From positions 1-64,000 of the forward strand of contig CAKQDS010000005.1 in the NCBI GenBank assembly GCA_934229535.1: DNA of 64,000 bases, in the 5' to 3' direction. The translations under genes and the position numbers were made by a program. The notes under the pieces are model-generated. The model saw only the letters and a program-made list of their open reading frames with translations, was not told the DNA's origin and searched no databases. Source of the stretch: an uncultured Anaeroplasmataceae bacterium (lineage in GTDB: Bacteria > Bacillota_I > Bacilli_A > Acholeplasmatales > Anaeroplasmataceae). Shown one piece after another: positions 8,626 to 17,278 of this stretch; position 1 is the first letter of the stretch, and each line of letters starts with the position of its first letter.

Positions 8626-9903
8626 ATGGAATTAACAAAAGAACAACAAGAAATATTAGATGGTAGTAAGGGCGAGGTAATGGCTAAGGTCATGAAAACC
8701 TTAGTTATGTATGGCGAAACCTTTAATGCTACAAAAATGGTACCAGTAACAAGTAGATATGGTCATATTGTAACAAGCTTTGGAATTTTTATTTTAAAGG
8801 GTGTATTCGAACTTATGGATGAGCTTTTAGCTAGTGGTGTTACTGCCAAGCAATTATTTTCGGCTGATCCTCGTCCTGTAGATAAAAATGTACCTGCAAG
8901 TTTACTTGAAAAAATTGTTTTCAAGGTTATGTATGGTCCTCAAAAAAGATATGAGCGTCAGCTAAAGGAAATGGGATTACTTAATGAAGATGCTTTTACC
9001 TGTGCATGTTATTTTGATGAGGTAGGTAATAAGCCTAATAAGGGTGATATTTTATCTTGGGCAGAATCAAGTGCAGTTAATTATGCTAATTCAGTATTAG
9101 GGGCTAGATGTAATCGTAATTCGGGAATTATTGAAATGTTTGGCTCAATTGTTGGTTATGTCCCATATTTTGGATTATTAACTGATGAGGGTAGAAAGGC
9201 AACATGGATTGTAGATGTTAGAACATCTACTAAGCCTGATGCTCAGCTATTAGGCTCAGCAATTGGTATGAAGGTTTTAGAGGATGTTCCTTATGTAAAG
9301 GGACTTGACAAATTTATTGGTACAGAGCTTACTAATGAGGCTTGTACATATTTAAAGAATTTTGGTGCGGCAACTGCTTCAAATGGTTCAGTTGGCTTAT
9401 ATCATATTGAAAATTTAACTCCTGAAGCTAAAGAATATGGTGAAAAGCTAATTGTTGATGATCCTAAATATTATGTTATTGATGATGCAGAGCTAAAATG
9501 GATTAAGGATAATTATCCAGTTATATGGAAGAATAAGGATGCTAAACCTAGCCTATGCTTTATGGGTTGTCCTCATATGACATTAACAGAGCTTGTAGAA
9601 TGGACTCATAATCTTTCTGATAAGCTAAATGAGGTTGGTCGTAAAAAAGTTAAGATAAAAACAGTATTTACTACGGCTCCAGCAGTTTTAAAGAAATTTA
9701 GTAATATGCCTGAATATAAAATGCTAAAGAGTATGGGAGTTGTTGTAAGCTATATTTGTCCTTTGATGTATATGAATAATCCATTATGTGCTAAAAAGCC
9801 TGTAATTACTAATTCTAATAAATTAAGAACATATACATCATCAAGATATTATAGTGATGCTGAAATATTAGATCAAATTGTAGGAGGTAAGAAGCATGAG
9901 TAA
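8626..9903 (+). CDS. Aconitase X catalytic (large) subunit
   Basis: 425 residues from ATG 8626 (GGTGAAAG upstream; the longer in-frame opening overlaps the previous gene). Family features of AcnX/DUF521 are visible: an N-terminal segment VTSRYGHIVTSFG, SSAVNYANSVLGA followed by RCNRNSG (residues 148-167), a glycine-rich VGYVPYFGLLTDEG, and the conserved FMGCPHMTLTEL near the C-terminus. Characterised relatives are Fe-S dehydratases acting on cis-3-hydroxy-L-proline or mevalonate 5-phosphate. A Cys occurs at ARCNR, where I recall Thr in many relatives. Eight-base overlap with the small subunit gene shows coupled translation. Pairing with an enoate-reductase-like enzyme suggests dehydration followed by C=C reduction; the substrate cannot be told from sequence. 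Confidence 0.85.
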   Translation: MELTKEQQEILDGSKGEVMAKVMKTLVMYGETFNATKMVPVTSRYGHIVTSFGIFILKGVFELMDELLASGVTAKQLFSADPRPVDKNVPASLLEKIVFKVMYGPQKRYERQLKEMGLLNEDAFTCACYFDEVGNKPNKGDILSWAESSAVNYANSVLGARCNRNSGIIEMFGSIVGYVPYFGLLTDEGRKATWIVDVRTSTKPDAQLLGSAIGMKVLEDVPYVKGLDKFIGTELTNEACTYLKNFGAATASNGSVGLYHIENLTPEAKEYGEKLIVDDPKYYVIDDAELKWIKDNYPVIWKNKDAKPSLCFMGCPHMTLTELVEWTHNLSDKLNEVGRKKVKIKTVFTTAPAVLKKFSNMPEYKMLKSMGVVVSYICPLMYMNNPLCAKKPVITNSNKLRTYTSSRYYSDAEILDQIVGGKKHE

Positions 9904-10330
9904 GATTTTTAAGGGACGTGTTGTTGTACCTGGATGTGTAACATTAAAGGCACTTGTTACTCATAGTGGCTTTAATACTTTGGCCTCATATAAAAATTGT
10001 AAGGAAGGAAAAAATATTTGTACTGATCAAAATAATAAAGAGCTATATGGTAAATCAACAGTTGGTGTTGCCTTATGCTTGCCGCAAACAATTGGTTCAA
10101 CAACAGGTGGAATGGTTTTATTCAATTCTTCAGTAACTAATTGTAATCCTGGTGCTTTATTATTTTCTAAGCAAATTGATTCACTTGCAGCTGCAGGTGC
10201 TATTCTTGCAAGTGTTTGGACTGATAATAAAATTCCTACCATTGATAATTTAGGTAATGAATTTTTAGATTATGTTAAAGATGGTATGACTATCACTATT
10301 AAAGATAATGGTGAAGTTGTAGTTGATTAA
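9896..10330 (+). CDS. Aconitase X small (swivel) subunit
   Basis: 144 residues, DUF126 family. The N-terminus (FKGRVVVPG) and the loop LPQTIGSTTGG correspond to the swivelling beta-barrel domain that closes over the active site of the large subunit; the GS-containing loop is the substrate-contacting part in this family. The gene begins inside the last codons of the large subunit (overlap 9896-9903), as expected for an obligate heterodimer. The product is cytosolic. No terminator is visible between it and the following promoter. Confidence 0.85.
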   Translation: MSKIFKGRVVVPGCVTLKALVTHSGFNTLASYKNCKEGKNICTDQNNKELYGKSTVGVALCLPQTIGSTTGGMVLFNSSVTNCNPGALLFSKQIDSLAAAGAILASVWTDNKIPTIDNLGNEFLDYVKDGMTITIKDNGEVVVD

Positions 10331-10349
10331 TAATTGTGCTAATTTTTCC

Positions 10350-10377
10350 TTAACTTATTTAATAAAAGTGATATAAT
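10350..10377 (+). promoter_or_regulatory. Promoter for the MATE transporter gene
   Basis: TTAACT (10350-10355), 16-bp spacer, TATAAT (10372-10377), 25 bp ahead of the ATG with GGTGAT as the ribosome site. Confidence 0.6.
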
Positions 10378-10402
10378 CATTTTTGTTAAAGATGGTGATT
10401 AT

Positions 10403-11794
10403 ATGGAAAACAATAAAGCATTAAGAAAAAGAGAACTAATTTTAAATGGATCAATGCTTAAGGTGGTTTTAATGATTGCCTTACCATTGGTCTTTTATAA
10501 TTTATGTAATTATATGTATGGAATTTTTGATATGATGATTGTTCAAAAGGAAAAGATTGGCGATGCCGCTGATATTGTTGTTCTTGATCAAATCAAAAAT
10601 ATGATTTCAACACTTGGTGGAGCAGTAGCTACTGGTGGTGGTATAATTATTGCTAGAAAATATGGTGAGGGTGATATTAAGCTTGCTAAAAGGTTTGCTA
10701 ATACTTTATTTTCTCTTGCCTTAATTGTAGCGGGAATAACCCTATTATTTATTCCTTTTGGTGTTCCTTTATTAAAAATATTAAAAACAGATCAATCAAC
10801 AATTGATAATGCTATGGGCTATTATAATGTACAAATGTGTGTGCTTGCAATTACCACTATGAATAATGTTTATATAAGTATTGAAAAATCAAAAGGAAAT
10901 ACGCTATTATTATTTATTTTAAATATTATGGTTATTGTGATAAAAATAAGCTTAACCTTAATATTTGTTTATACTGGCTTAAGAAGATATGTTAATATGA
11001 CCTGGATTGCTGCAGCAACTCTTATTGCTCAATTATCTATATTCAGCTTTGGTATGGTTTCCTTGTTTCTGCCAAAGAATATCTTACAGATACGTATTAA
11101 GGAACTTAATTTAGATGGTAAGAAGATATTAAGTATTATTAAGATTGCTTTTCCTGTATTTGTAGGTAGATTTTTATTTTCTTTTGGTAAGGTTTTTGTT
11201 AATTCAAAGGCAACAGTTGTTTATGGTAAGCAATGTGTAGGAGCTCTTGGTATTTCTAATACTATTGCTGGTTCAGTTCAAAATGTCATTAATTCATTTG
11301 AGGATGCTGGAGCGACCATTGTTAGTCAAAATTTAGGTAATAATAATGGTAAAAGAATTAAATCATTGTTTATAATAAATTTAATCTATTTACTAATTAT
11401 TGCTTGCTTTGGTCTAATTTTGCTTATTGCCTTCCAAAATCAAATTGCTAGATTCTTTGCTCCAGATGATTTGGAATATCAGCAAATGATTTTAAATATT
11501 GTAAAATATGAAAGAGTTGATTTACTATTTGTAGCCTTTACAGGTGCTAGTCAATCTATTTTCTATGGCTTTGGAAAAACTAGAATTACAATGGGATTAT
11601 CTATGGCAACATTATTTGTATTTAGAATTCCAGCTTTATTAATAATGATGTATCCAATGCATTTAAATTATGAGGCTTGTGGTATTGCAATGTTTTTAAG
11701 TAATTCGATAACTGGTGTTATTGCTCTTGTTTGGTCTTTAATTTTCCTTAAGAGCCTAAAAAATAATAAAAAATATCAAAATCTAGTTTTTTAA
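10403..11794 (+). CDS. MATE family efflux transporter
   Basis: 463 residues with about twelve hydrophobic helices and the two-fold arrangement of the MATE (multidrug and toxic compound extrusion) family: the first half begins GSMLKVVLMIALPLVFYNLC, the second half KIAFPVFVGRFLFSFGKV. Positive-inside loops (RKYGEGDIKLAKR) fit. Likely a sodium- or proton-coupled exporter in the cytoplasmic membrane; substrate unknown. Start ATG 10403 follows GGTGAT with three bases spacing, a ribosome-site form used repeatedly here. It is followed after nine bases by the GH28 gene, so the two are co-transcribed, though a functional link is unproven. Confidence 0.85.
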   Translation: MENNKALRKRELILNGSMLKVVLMIALPLVFYNLCNYMYGIFDMMIVQKEKIGDAADIVVLDQIKNMISTLGGAVATGGGIIIARKYGEGDIKLAKRFANTLFSLALIVAGITLLFIPFGVPLLKILKTDQSTIDNAMGYYNVQMCVLAITTMNNVYISIEKSKGNTLLLFILNIMVIVIKISLTLIFVYTGLRRYVNMTWIAAATLIAQLSIFSFGMVSLFLPKNILQIRIKELNLDGKKILSIIKIAFPVFVGRFLFSFGKVFVNSKATVVYGKQCVGALGISNTIAGSVQNVINSFEDAGATIVSQNLGNNNGKRIKSLFIINLIYLLIIACFGLILLIAFQNQIARFFAPDDLEYQQMILNIVKYERVDLLFVAFTGASQSIFYGFGKTRITMGLSMATLFVFRIPALLIMMYPMHLNYEACGIAMFLSNSITGVIALVWSLIFLKSLKNNKKYQNLVF

Positions 11795-11803
11795 GGTGAA
11801 ATT

Positions 11804-13081
11804 ATGAATGTTAATGTTTTAGATTTTAAGGCGATTGGTGATGGTATTACTAATGACACTAAAGCTTTTAATGATGCAATTCTTTATGCTCATAACAACG
11901 GTGGGGGAATGGTAATTGCTCCAGAAAATCATAAATTTATCGTAGGCTATATTAGATTATTATCTAATGTTACGCTTGTAGTAGAGAAGAATGCTATTAT
12001 TGAAGCAACTAGTAATTTAAATGAATTCTATAATATTAATAGTAAGAGGGATACCAAAATAAATGTTCCAACCTGGGAAAATTGTTGGTATGATGGTAAA
12101 CCAAGTATGTTTTTTATCTTTGCTAATGATGCAGAAAATGTTGGTATTGCTGGTGATGGTATTATTGATGGTAATGAAAAGATTTTCTATGGCAATGTAA
12201 CTAAATGGCATATTGAGGGAAACTTTTATCCAAGAGTACCACTTATTTATTTTGAAAATTGTAAAAATGTTAACATTTCTAATATAACTATGCAAAATAG
12301 TGCCTTTTGGACTACACATCTTGTAGGTTGTAATGGTGTATTTATTAAAAATATAACTATCAATAATAATCTAAGAATGACAAATAGTGATGGTATTGAT
12401 CCTGATCATTGTCAAAATGTTTTAATTGAGGATTCAAAGATTTCTGCTGCTGATGATTGTATTGTTTTAAAGACAACAGAGGCTAATAAGAAATATGGTG
12501 ATACTAAAAATATAGTTGTAAGGAATTGTAAATTAACCTCAACAAGTGCTGCGATAAAAATTGGTAGTGAAAGTGTTTCGGATTTTGAAAACATTATGTT
12601 TGAAAACATAATAATAGATAAATCTAATAGAGGAATATCAATTCAGCTTAGAGATAGTGGTAATGTTAAAAACGTTATTTTTAAGAATATTAAAATTAAT
12701 ACAAGAAGATTTTCACCAATTCATTGGTGGGGAAGAGCTGAAGTAATTGCGCTTACAGCTGTTAAAAGAAATACTTCAACTAAAATAGGTAGTATTAATA
12801 ATGTTAAATTTGATAGCATTAATACAAGTGGCGAAAATGGTATTTTAATATTTGGTGAAAATAATAATATTGAAAATATTAAATTTAATGATGTTTATGT
12901 TAATTTGGAAAAGCATACCTCTTGGCCAACAAATGATATTGATTTGCGACCTAGTGAATTAAATAATATTGAAAGCCATGAGCATATTATTTATGTTAGA
13001 AATGCTAAGGATATTCAATTAAATGATTTTAATTATAATGCAAATGGCTTTGATTATGATGATTTAATTGACATTAAATAG
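11804..13081 (+). CDS. GH28 polygalacturonase-like glycoside hydrolase, cytosolic
   Basis: 425 residues forming a right-handed beta-helix. The catalytic Asp motifs of GH28 are present: NSDGIDPD (variant of NTDG) and ADDCI (the DD pair). The usual G-H-G motif is replaced by TSAAIKIGSES, and RGISIQLRD stands where the RIK motif is expected; similar variants occur in bacterial exo-acting GH28 relatives. There is no signal peptide, so it probably trims imported pectin oligosaccharides from their ends in the cytosol. Ribosome site AAGGTGAAATT. Lies downstream of MATE in the same transcript. Confidence 0.8.
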   Translation: MNVNVLDFKAIGDGITNDTKAFNDAILYAHNNGGGMVIAPENHKFIVGYIRLLSNVTLVVEKNAIIEATSNLNEFYNINSKRDTKINVPTWENCWYDGKPSMFFIFANDAENVGIAGDGIIDGNEKIFYGNVTKWHIEGNFYPRVPLIYFENCKNVNISNITMQNSAFWTTHLVGCNGVFIKNITINNNLRMTNSDGIDPDHCQNVLIEDSKISAADDCIVLKTTEANKKYGDTKNIVVRNCKLTSTSAAIKIGSESVSDFENIMFENIIIDKSNRGISIQLRDSGNVKNVIFKNIKINTRRFSPIHWWGRAEVIALTAVKRNTSTKIGSINNVKFDSINTSGENGILIFGENNNIENIKFNDVYVNLEKHTSWPTNDIDLRPSELNNIESHEHIIYVRNAKDIQLNDFNYNANGFDYDDLIDIK

Positions 13082-13134
13082 TCTATTATTGTATATATAT
13101 GTCATATTTTGTCCATATTAAAAATGGTGATATG

Positions 13135-14361
13135 ATGTATAAGGATACTATAGCTGAAGAGTGGTTACATTTTGGAATTGATGCTTATTTTATTAGCTGT
13201 CTAAAAAATGAATTAAGGAATTCTTTAATAATTGAGCTAAATACATTTTATAAGGGCTTAAGCTTTGATGTTTATAATTTAAATTCTCTTGAAAATAAAT
13301 GTGTTAAGCTAAATGATATCTATAATTATAATGATCTTGATTATCTAAAATATATATTAAATAATAACCAAATTAGAGGAATTAGCCTTATTGCTGATGA
13401 TACTAATTTTGATTATTCATCTGATTTAGATGATAATCCCTTAAATGCTAAAAGCTATTTAGGGATTATTTGTTATTTGATATCACTTCGCTTTTTAAAT
13501 GATGATTCTGATTTTTATATTATTGTTTTTAATAAAGAAATAAAGCTTCAAATTAAAATATATGAAGCAATTATTTATATTTTGAATTATTGGTGTAAAA
13601 GAGGATTTTTTATAGATAATTACAATTGTAAATTAAAGCAAATTCTTTTTTATAGTACTAGCGTAGCCTTTAATTATTTAAATGATAAGCTGTTAACATT
13701 TAATAATAAGAATTATTTAAATAATAGTATAACTAAATCGATATTCCCACATTTTAATTATGTTAATAATGAAAATATAATTAATATTGCTAGAGATAAT
13801 AATATAATTGAGCATTTTAAAATTATTTTTATTTGGATTTTTGCTAATTTACGTAATTATGATTTTCTTAATATGATTATTGATGATAAGATATGTATCT
13901 TTTTTATTGAGGAATCAATAAAAGAATTATTAGCATGTAGTAATGTAGTAATAAATGAAGCCTTTGATATAGCTAAATACACATATTTAGATGGCATTAA
14001 TTATTCAGCAAGTGATATTATTGCGGAAATTAATTATATTTATTATGATGCTGTTATTACCTATCAAAGAAATAAAATTATTAATAAGCTATTGTTTATT
14101 CCCTTAGGAATAGCTATAATACTTAAGTTCTTAAAGCTTAATTATTTTAATAGTGAATATGCTAAGGAATTAAATAATAGTGTTAGTCTTTTAATATATA
14201 ATAATCGTGATTTAGATTTTTGTATCTATATTAAGAGTGAGGTTATTGTTTTTTATAATGAATTAATAAATACTGACAATATTTTGAGCATTTTATTAAA
14301 ATATCAAAATAAATGTTTACAAAAATCAGAAAAATTTACTAAAAAATATATTTTTGAATAA
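13135..14361 (+). CDS. Hypothetical protein, unknown function
   Basis: About 408 residues from ATG 13135, chosen because GGTGAT is three bases upstream as in the MATE gene; ATGs at 13099 and 13132 are also possible. Very rich in Asn, Ile, Tyr and Leu, with helical blocks such as YLGIICYLISLRFL and IIFIWIFANLRNYDFL that are not clearly transmembrane. No signal peptide and no motif I recognise. It follows GH28 after a 53-bp gap with no terminator. The last third (EINYIYYDAVITYQRNKIIN) looks like an all-alpha domain. I cannot assign a function. Confidence 0.55.
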   Translation: MYKDTIAEEWLHFGIDAYFISCLKNELRNSLIIELNTFYKGLSFDVYNLNSLENKCVKLNDIYNYNDLDYLKYILNNNQIRGISLIADDTNFDYSSDLDDNPLNAKSYLGIICYLISLRFLNDDSDFYIIVFNKEIKLQIKIYEAIIYILNYWCKRGFFIDNYNCKLKQILFYSTSVAFNYLNDKLLTFNNKNYLNNSITKSIFPHFNYVNNENIINIARDNNIIEHFKIIFIWIFANLRNYDFLNMIIDDKICIFFIEESIKELLACSNVVINEAFDIAKYTYLDGINYSASDIIAEINYIYYDAVITYQRNKIINKLLFIPLGIAIILKFLKLNYFNSEYAKELNNSVSLLIYNNRDLDFCIYIKSEVIVFYNELINTDNILSILLKYQNKCLQKSEKFTKKYIFE

Positions 14362-14370
14362 TTTAAAATA

Positions 14371-14398
14371 TTGTATTATTAAAAAAATATGGTAAAAT
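14371..14398 (+). promoter_or_regulatory. Promoter ahead of the c-di-GMP riboswitch
   Basis: TTGTAT (14371-14376), 16-bp spacer, TAAAAT (14393-14398). Transcription would start around 14405, leaving room for the full aptamer. Confidence 0.55.
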
Positions 14399-14427
14399 AA
14401 TTATGGTAATAGATGTATTATAAATAA

Positions 14428-14507
14428 TACTTAGAATAATGGCAAAATTAGAGAAATCTAATGACGCAAAGCTAGAGGGTCCTCTTGGGATAGCCAGTTG
14501 CAAGTAA
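14428..14507 (+). ncRNA. Cyclic-di-GMP-I (GEMM) riboswitch
   Basis: The aptamer core GGCAAA (14441-14446), a hairpin TTAGA-GAAA-TCTAA with the GNRA-type tetraloop, and the diagnostic GACGCAAAGC (14463-14472) occur in the right order; the 3' half TAGCCAGTTGC closes the second stem, and TACTT/AAGTA can form the closing helix. This matches the GEMM-I consensus. Downstream, AGGACTTTTTTT (14538-14548) can pair with GGTCCT inside the aptamer (about 14479-14484), giving a plausible ligand-controlled terminator, in which ligand binding would favour read-through. It controls the two following surface genes. Confidence 0.85.
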
Positions 14508-14561
14508 GATTATGAAAGGAGCAGGCATTAAAGGTTAGGACTTTTTTTGTTTATTTTGATT

Positions 14562-15299
14562 ATGAAAAATAGAAGAAATAGTTTATTTGTTGATGTTTCA
14601 ACACTAATTGTTACAGGCATTTTATTAATAAGTGTATGCATTGTATGGTCTAATTTTAAGGCCTGGTTTACTAAAAATGATACAGCTAATTCTCAAGATA
14701 CAATTATAACATCTAAGGATGAAACAATTAAGAATTTAGCAATTAAGGCTTATTATCTTACTAAGGAAAATGATACTGATAATTATTATATTAAGGCTGA
14801 GGAAATGCAAACTAAGCCATTTAATATGAAAAATCACAACGATATTGATGTTAATTATACAGCAATTTTATTAGAGGTTAGCTATGAGGTTAAGACACTA
14901 GGAAGCTATTCTTTAAGTCTTTATACTCCTAATCAAAGCATTATTACAAGTAATACTGATTTAAGTATGTTTGCAAATAATTATTTGTCTAATGCAATAA
15001 ATGTTGCTAGTGTTGATAATAATAATGGAAAATATGAGTTTAGTGATAGTAATTTAAAAAGCTTTGTTTCTTTAACTAGTGATAGTAGTGGTAAGATCAC
15101 GGCTACTAAATCATTAAATATCAATATTTTAGATAAGGTTGAGTTAGAGGGTAGTGGAACATTTAATTTAATTATTGATTATAGAGAGAATAATATTACA
15201 TATCTATATAATGAAATGCTTAATATTTTCCCAAGTGCTGACCTATCAACTAATATTATTTTTAATACTGATATCAGCTTAGTAATGCGTCATAATTAG
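14562..15299 (+). CDS. Single-pass surface protein under c-di-GMP control
   Basis: 245 residues from ATG 14562 (an upstream in-frame TTG at 14547 lies in the terminator T run). One N-terminal transmembrane helix or uncleaved signal (VSTLIVTGILLISVCIVW) is followed by SNFKAWFTKNDTANSQ, similar to the region after the helix in secreted SipW/TasA-like filament proteins (AxFTdtdt...N), then a beta-rich domain of about 190 residues. No LPXTG. The ribosome site is poor, so the position relative to the riboswitch terminator may matter for expression. c-di-GMP control and the next gene's similar layout suggest a matrix or adhesion role; this is inference. Confidence 0.6.
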   Translation: MKNRRNSLFVDVSTLIVTGILLISVCIVWSNFKAWFTKNDTANSQDTIITSKDETIKNLAIKAYYLTKENDTDNYYIKAEEMQTKPFNMKNHNDIDVNYTAILLEVSYEVKTLGSYSLSLYTPNQSIITSNTDLSMFANNYLSNAINVASVDNNNGKYEFSDSNLKSFVSLTSDSSGKITATKSLNINILDKVELEGSGTFNLIIDYRENNITYLYNEMLNIFPSADLSTNIIFNTDISLVMRHN

Positions 15300-15310
15300 G
15301 GGTGAGTTTA

Positions 15311-17227
15311 ATGAAAAAAAGATATATTCCTTTAATTATCAATTCAATATTGTCATTAACACTTTTATTTTTATTAATTAATTTTAGTGTTGCCTGGTTT
15401 GTTGATGCTAAAAAAGAGGATTTAAGTCTTAATGGTAAATCTCTTGGTGGATACTTTGCTGGTGGGGATGGAACTAAGGATAATCCTTATGTCATTAAGA
15501 CAAGATTTCATATGTATAATCTTGCTTGGCTTCAATATAAGGGTAGATTTAATGGAACAAGTGAAGCTGATGCAAATGCTTTAAATAAGCAATTTTATTT
15601 TAGTGTTGATAATGATATAGATATGCTTGGTATGATTATTCCCCCAATTGGAACGGAAACTTATCCGTTTGTTGGTGTCTTTAGTGGTAATGGTCATACA
15701 ATATCTAATTTTTCAACTACAAATGATTATTCTAAGCTTCAAACAAAGCCTGAGGATGTTACAAGCATTAATATTCCTTTTGTGGGAATGTTTGGTATTA
15801 TTGGTAATTATAATTCACTTTTTAATAATGTTGGTGCCTCAGTTGATGCAAGTAAAGGAATTATCTTTGCTGCAACAGCCTCTAATTTTTATTTACATAA
15901 TTATGAGGTTATAATTGGAACAGAAAGTTCATTATCAGGAGTACTTGCTGGTTATATTAATGCTTCTGTATCTAATATAGGTTTATATTATGTTCATCTT
16001 AATTATTTAGGAAAGACTAATCCGCTTGGTGCTTCACTTTCTCCAAATGGTAGTGCCTATAGCCTTTTAAGTAAATATACATTATTTGGTGATTATAATA
16101 CTGATACAGTTGACTGGGGAGATAATCCGGGAGAGCAAGGCTATGGTAAATCATTTGATATTAATGAATTATATAATAGAACATCATTGCTTTCAACAAA
16201 GGGTGTAATAGGAAAGAAAGAATATTTACCTTTAATGGGAACAGGTGAAAAACAAACATCAGTTAATGGAACATATGTTGGTGAAGCAGCAGCTAAAAAT
16301 AATATTGGTTATTTTGTTGGAGCAAATATTAAATTGACCTCAGATATTTCTAAAAAAAATATAGTAAACGATGTATTTTATTCACCATATAATTCGAATG
16401 GACAATTTGTTAATACAGATTATATTTATACAGTTGATATAAGTAAAGATGATGATTTATATTTAAACACATTTGGCTCTGAAGAATTTCAAAATGGTGA
16501 CAGTATTTATGATATACGTTTACAAGGTGCTATGCAAGCATGGGCTGATGGAAATACCGATCGTCAAACAACAATTGAAAATGCTATTTATAGCGGAAAA
16601 CAAGAAACAATAACTATACCAGCACGTTCAATATGGGTTAAGCCTGTTAAAGCGGGTACGTTAAGATTTGTTATAGTAACTCAAAATAATTCAAATAGAT
16701 TTTCACTTGTAAGATTATATCGTGAAGCAAAAACAATGACATCAGAATATAAATATTCTACAGTTATATTGGAACAAGGTCGTCTTGCGACTACAAGTTC
16801 CGTTCAAAGAGTAAATGATCAAACTGCTCCATCAGATATTAAGGATAAAAGTTATATGGCTTTCTGTATTGAATATGCAATAAGCCAAGAAGATATAGAT
16901 GCTGGCTATGAATATGTTATTAATAACCAGGATGGATCAAATGGTGCTTATTTCTGGTATATGGATTTAGGACAAAATGGTGGATCATCATCAGAAACAG
17001 AAATGGGTAGTATTGAAAGTGTTGATTTTGTATATTCAACTAGCTTTGATTTTACAAATAAGAGTAATGTAGCGTTTGAAATTAGTAATACGGCTGGTGT
17101 AATTTTCTATTTTAAGAGAAATGAAAGTGGTGTTCTTTATTATATTAGCAATAGTTCTAATGGTAAAGCTACTAAAAAGGGTAGTGGTAGTGCAACCTCT
17201 GCTACTGATGAAAATTGTGATAATTAA
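15311..17227 (+). CDS. Large surface protein with GLUG-like repeats under c-di-GMP control
   Basis: 638 residues from ATG 15311, with GGGGTGAG five bases upstream; the gene begins 12 bp after the previous stop. A signal/anchor helix (YIPLIINSILSLTLLFLLIN) is followed by FSVAWFVDAKKEDLSLNG, mirroring the AWFT element of its neighbour. Residues about 60-200 hold a GLUG-like unit: FVGVFSGNGHTISNFS and later GMFGIIG. A large beta-rich region (about 330-560) with SIWVKPVKAGTLRF follows, ending in a low-complexity Gly/Ser/Lys tail. Probably an exported adhesin or matrix component; co-transcribed with the preceding gene from the riboswitch leader. Confidence 0.65.
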   Translation: MKKRYIPLIINSILSLTLLFLLINFSVAWFVDAKKEDLSLNGKSLGGYFAGGDGTKDNPYVIKTRFHMYNLAWLQYKGRFNGTSEADANALNKQFYFSVDNDIDMLGMIIPPIGTETYPFVGVFSGNGHTISNFSTTNDYSKLQTKPEDVTSINIPFVGMFGIIGNYNSLFNNVGASVDASKGIIFAATASNFYLHNYEVIIGTESSLSGVLAGYINASVSNIGLYYVHLNYLGKTNPLGASLSPNGSAYSLLSKYTLFGDYNTDTVDWGDNPGEQGYGKSFDINELYNRTSLLSTKGVIGKKEYLPLMGTGEKQTSVNGTYVGEAAAKNNIGYFVGANIKLTSDISKKNIVNDVFYSPYNSNGQFVNTDYIYTVDISKDDDLYLNTFGSEEFQNGDSIYDIRLQGAMQAWADGNTDRQTTIENAIYSGKQETITIPARSIWVKPVKAGTLRFVIVTQNNSNRFSLVRLYREAKTMTSEYKYSTVILEQGRLATTSSVQRVNDQTAPSDIKDKSYMAFCIEYAISQEDIDAGYEYVINNQDGSNGAYFWYMDLGQNGGSSSETEMGSIESVDFVYSTSFDFTNKSNVAFEISNTAGVIFYFKRNESGVLYYISNSSNGKATKKGSGSATSATDENCDN

Positions 17228-17241
17228 TAAGTAAAATAAGT

Positions 17242-17277
17242 AAAATACCTCTATTATATAAAATGGAGGTATTTTTT
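17242..17277 (+). terminator. Hairpin terminator whose right arm contains the next gene's ribosome site
   Basis: AAAATACCTC (17242-17251) pairs perfectly over 10 bp with GAGGTATTTT (17266-17275), followed by T to 17277. The GGAGG ribosome site (17265-17269) of the gene at 17279 lies in the right arm, so the same element can terminate transcription or mask translation. Confidence 0.75.
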
Positions 17278-17278
17278 A

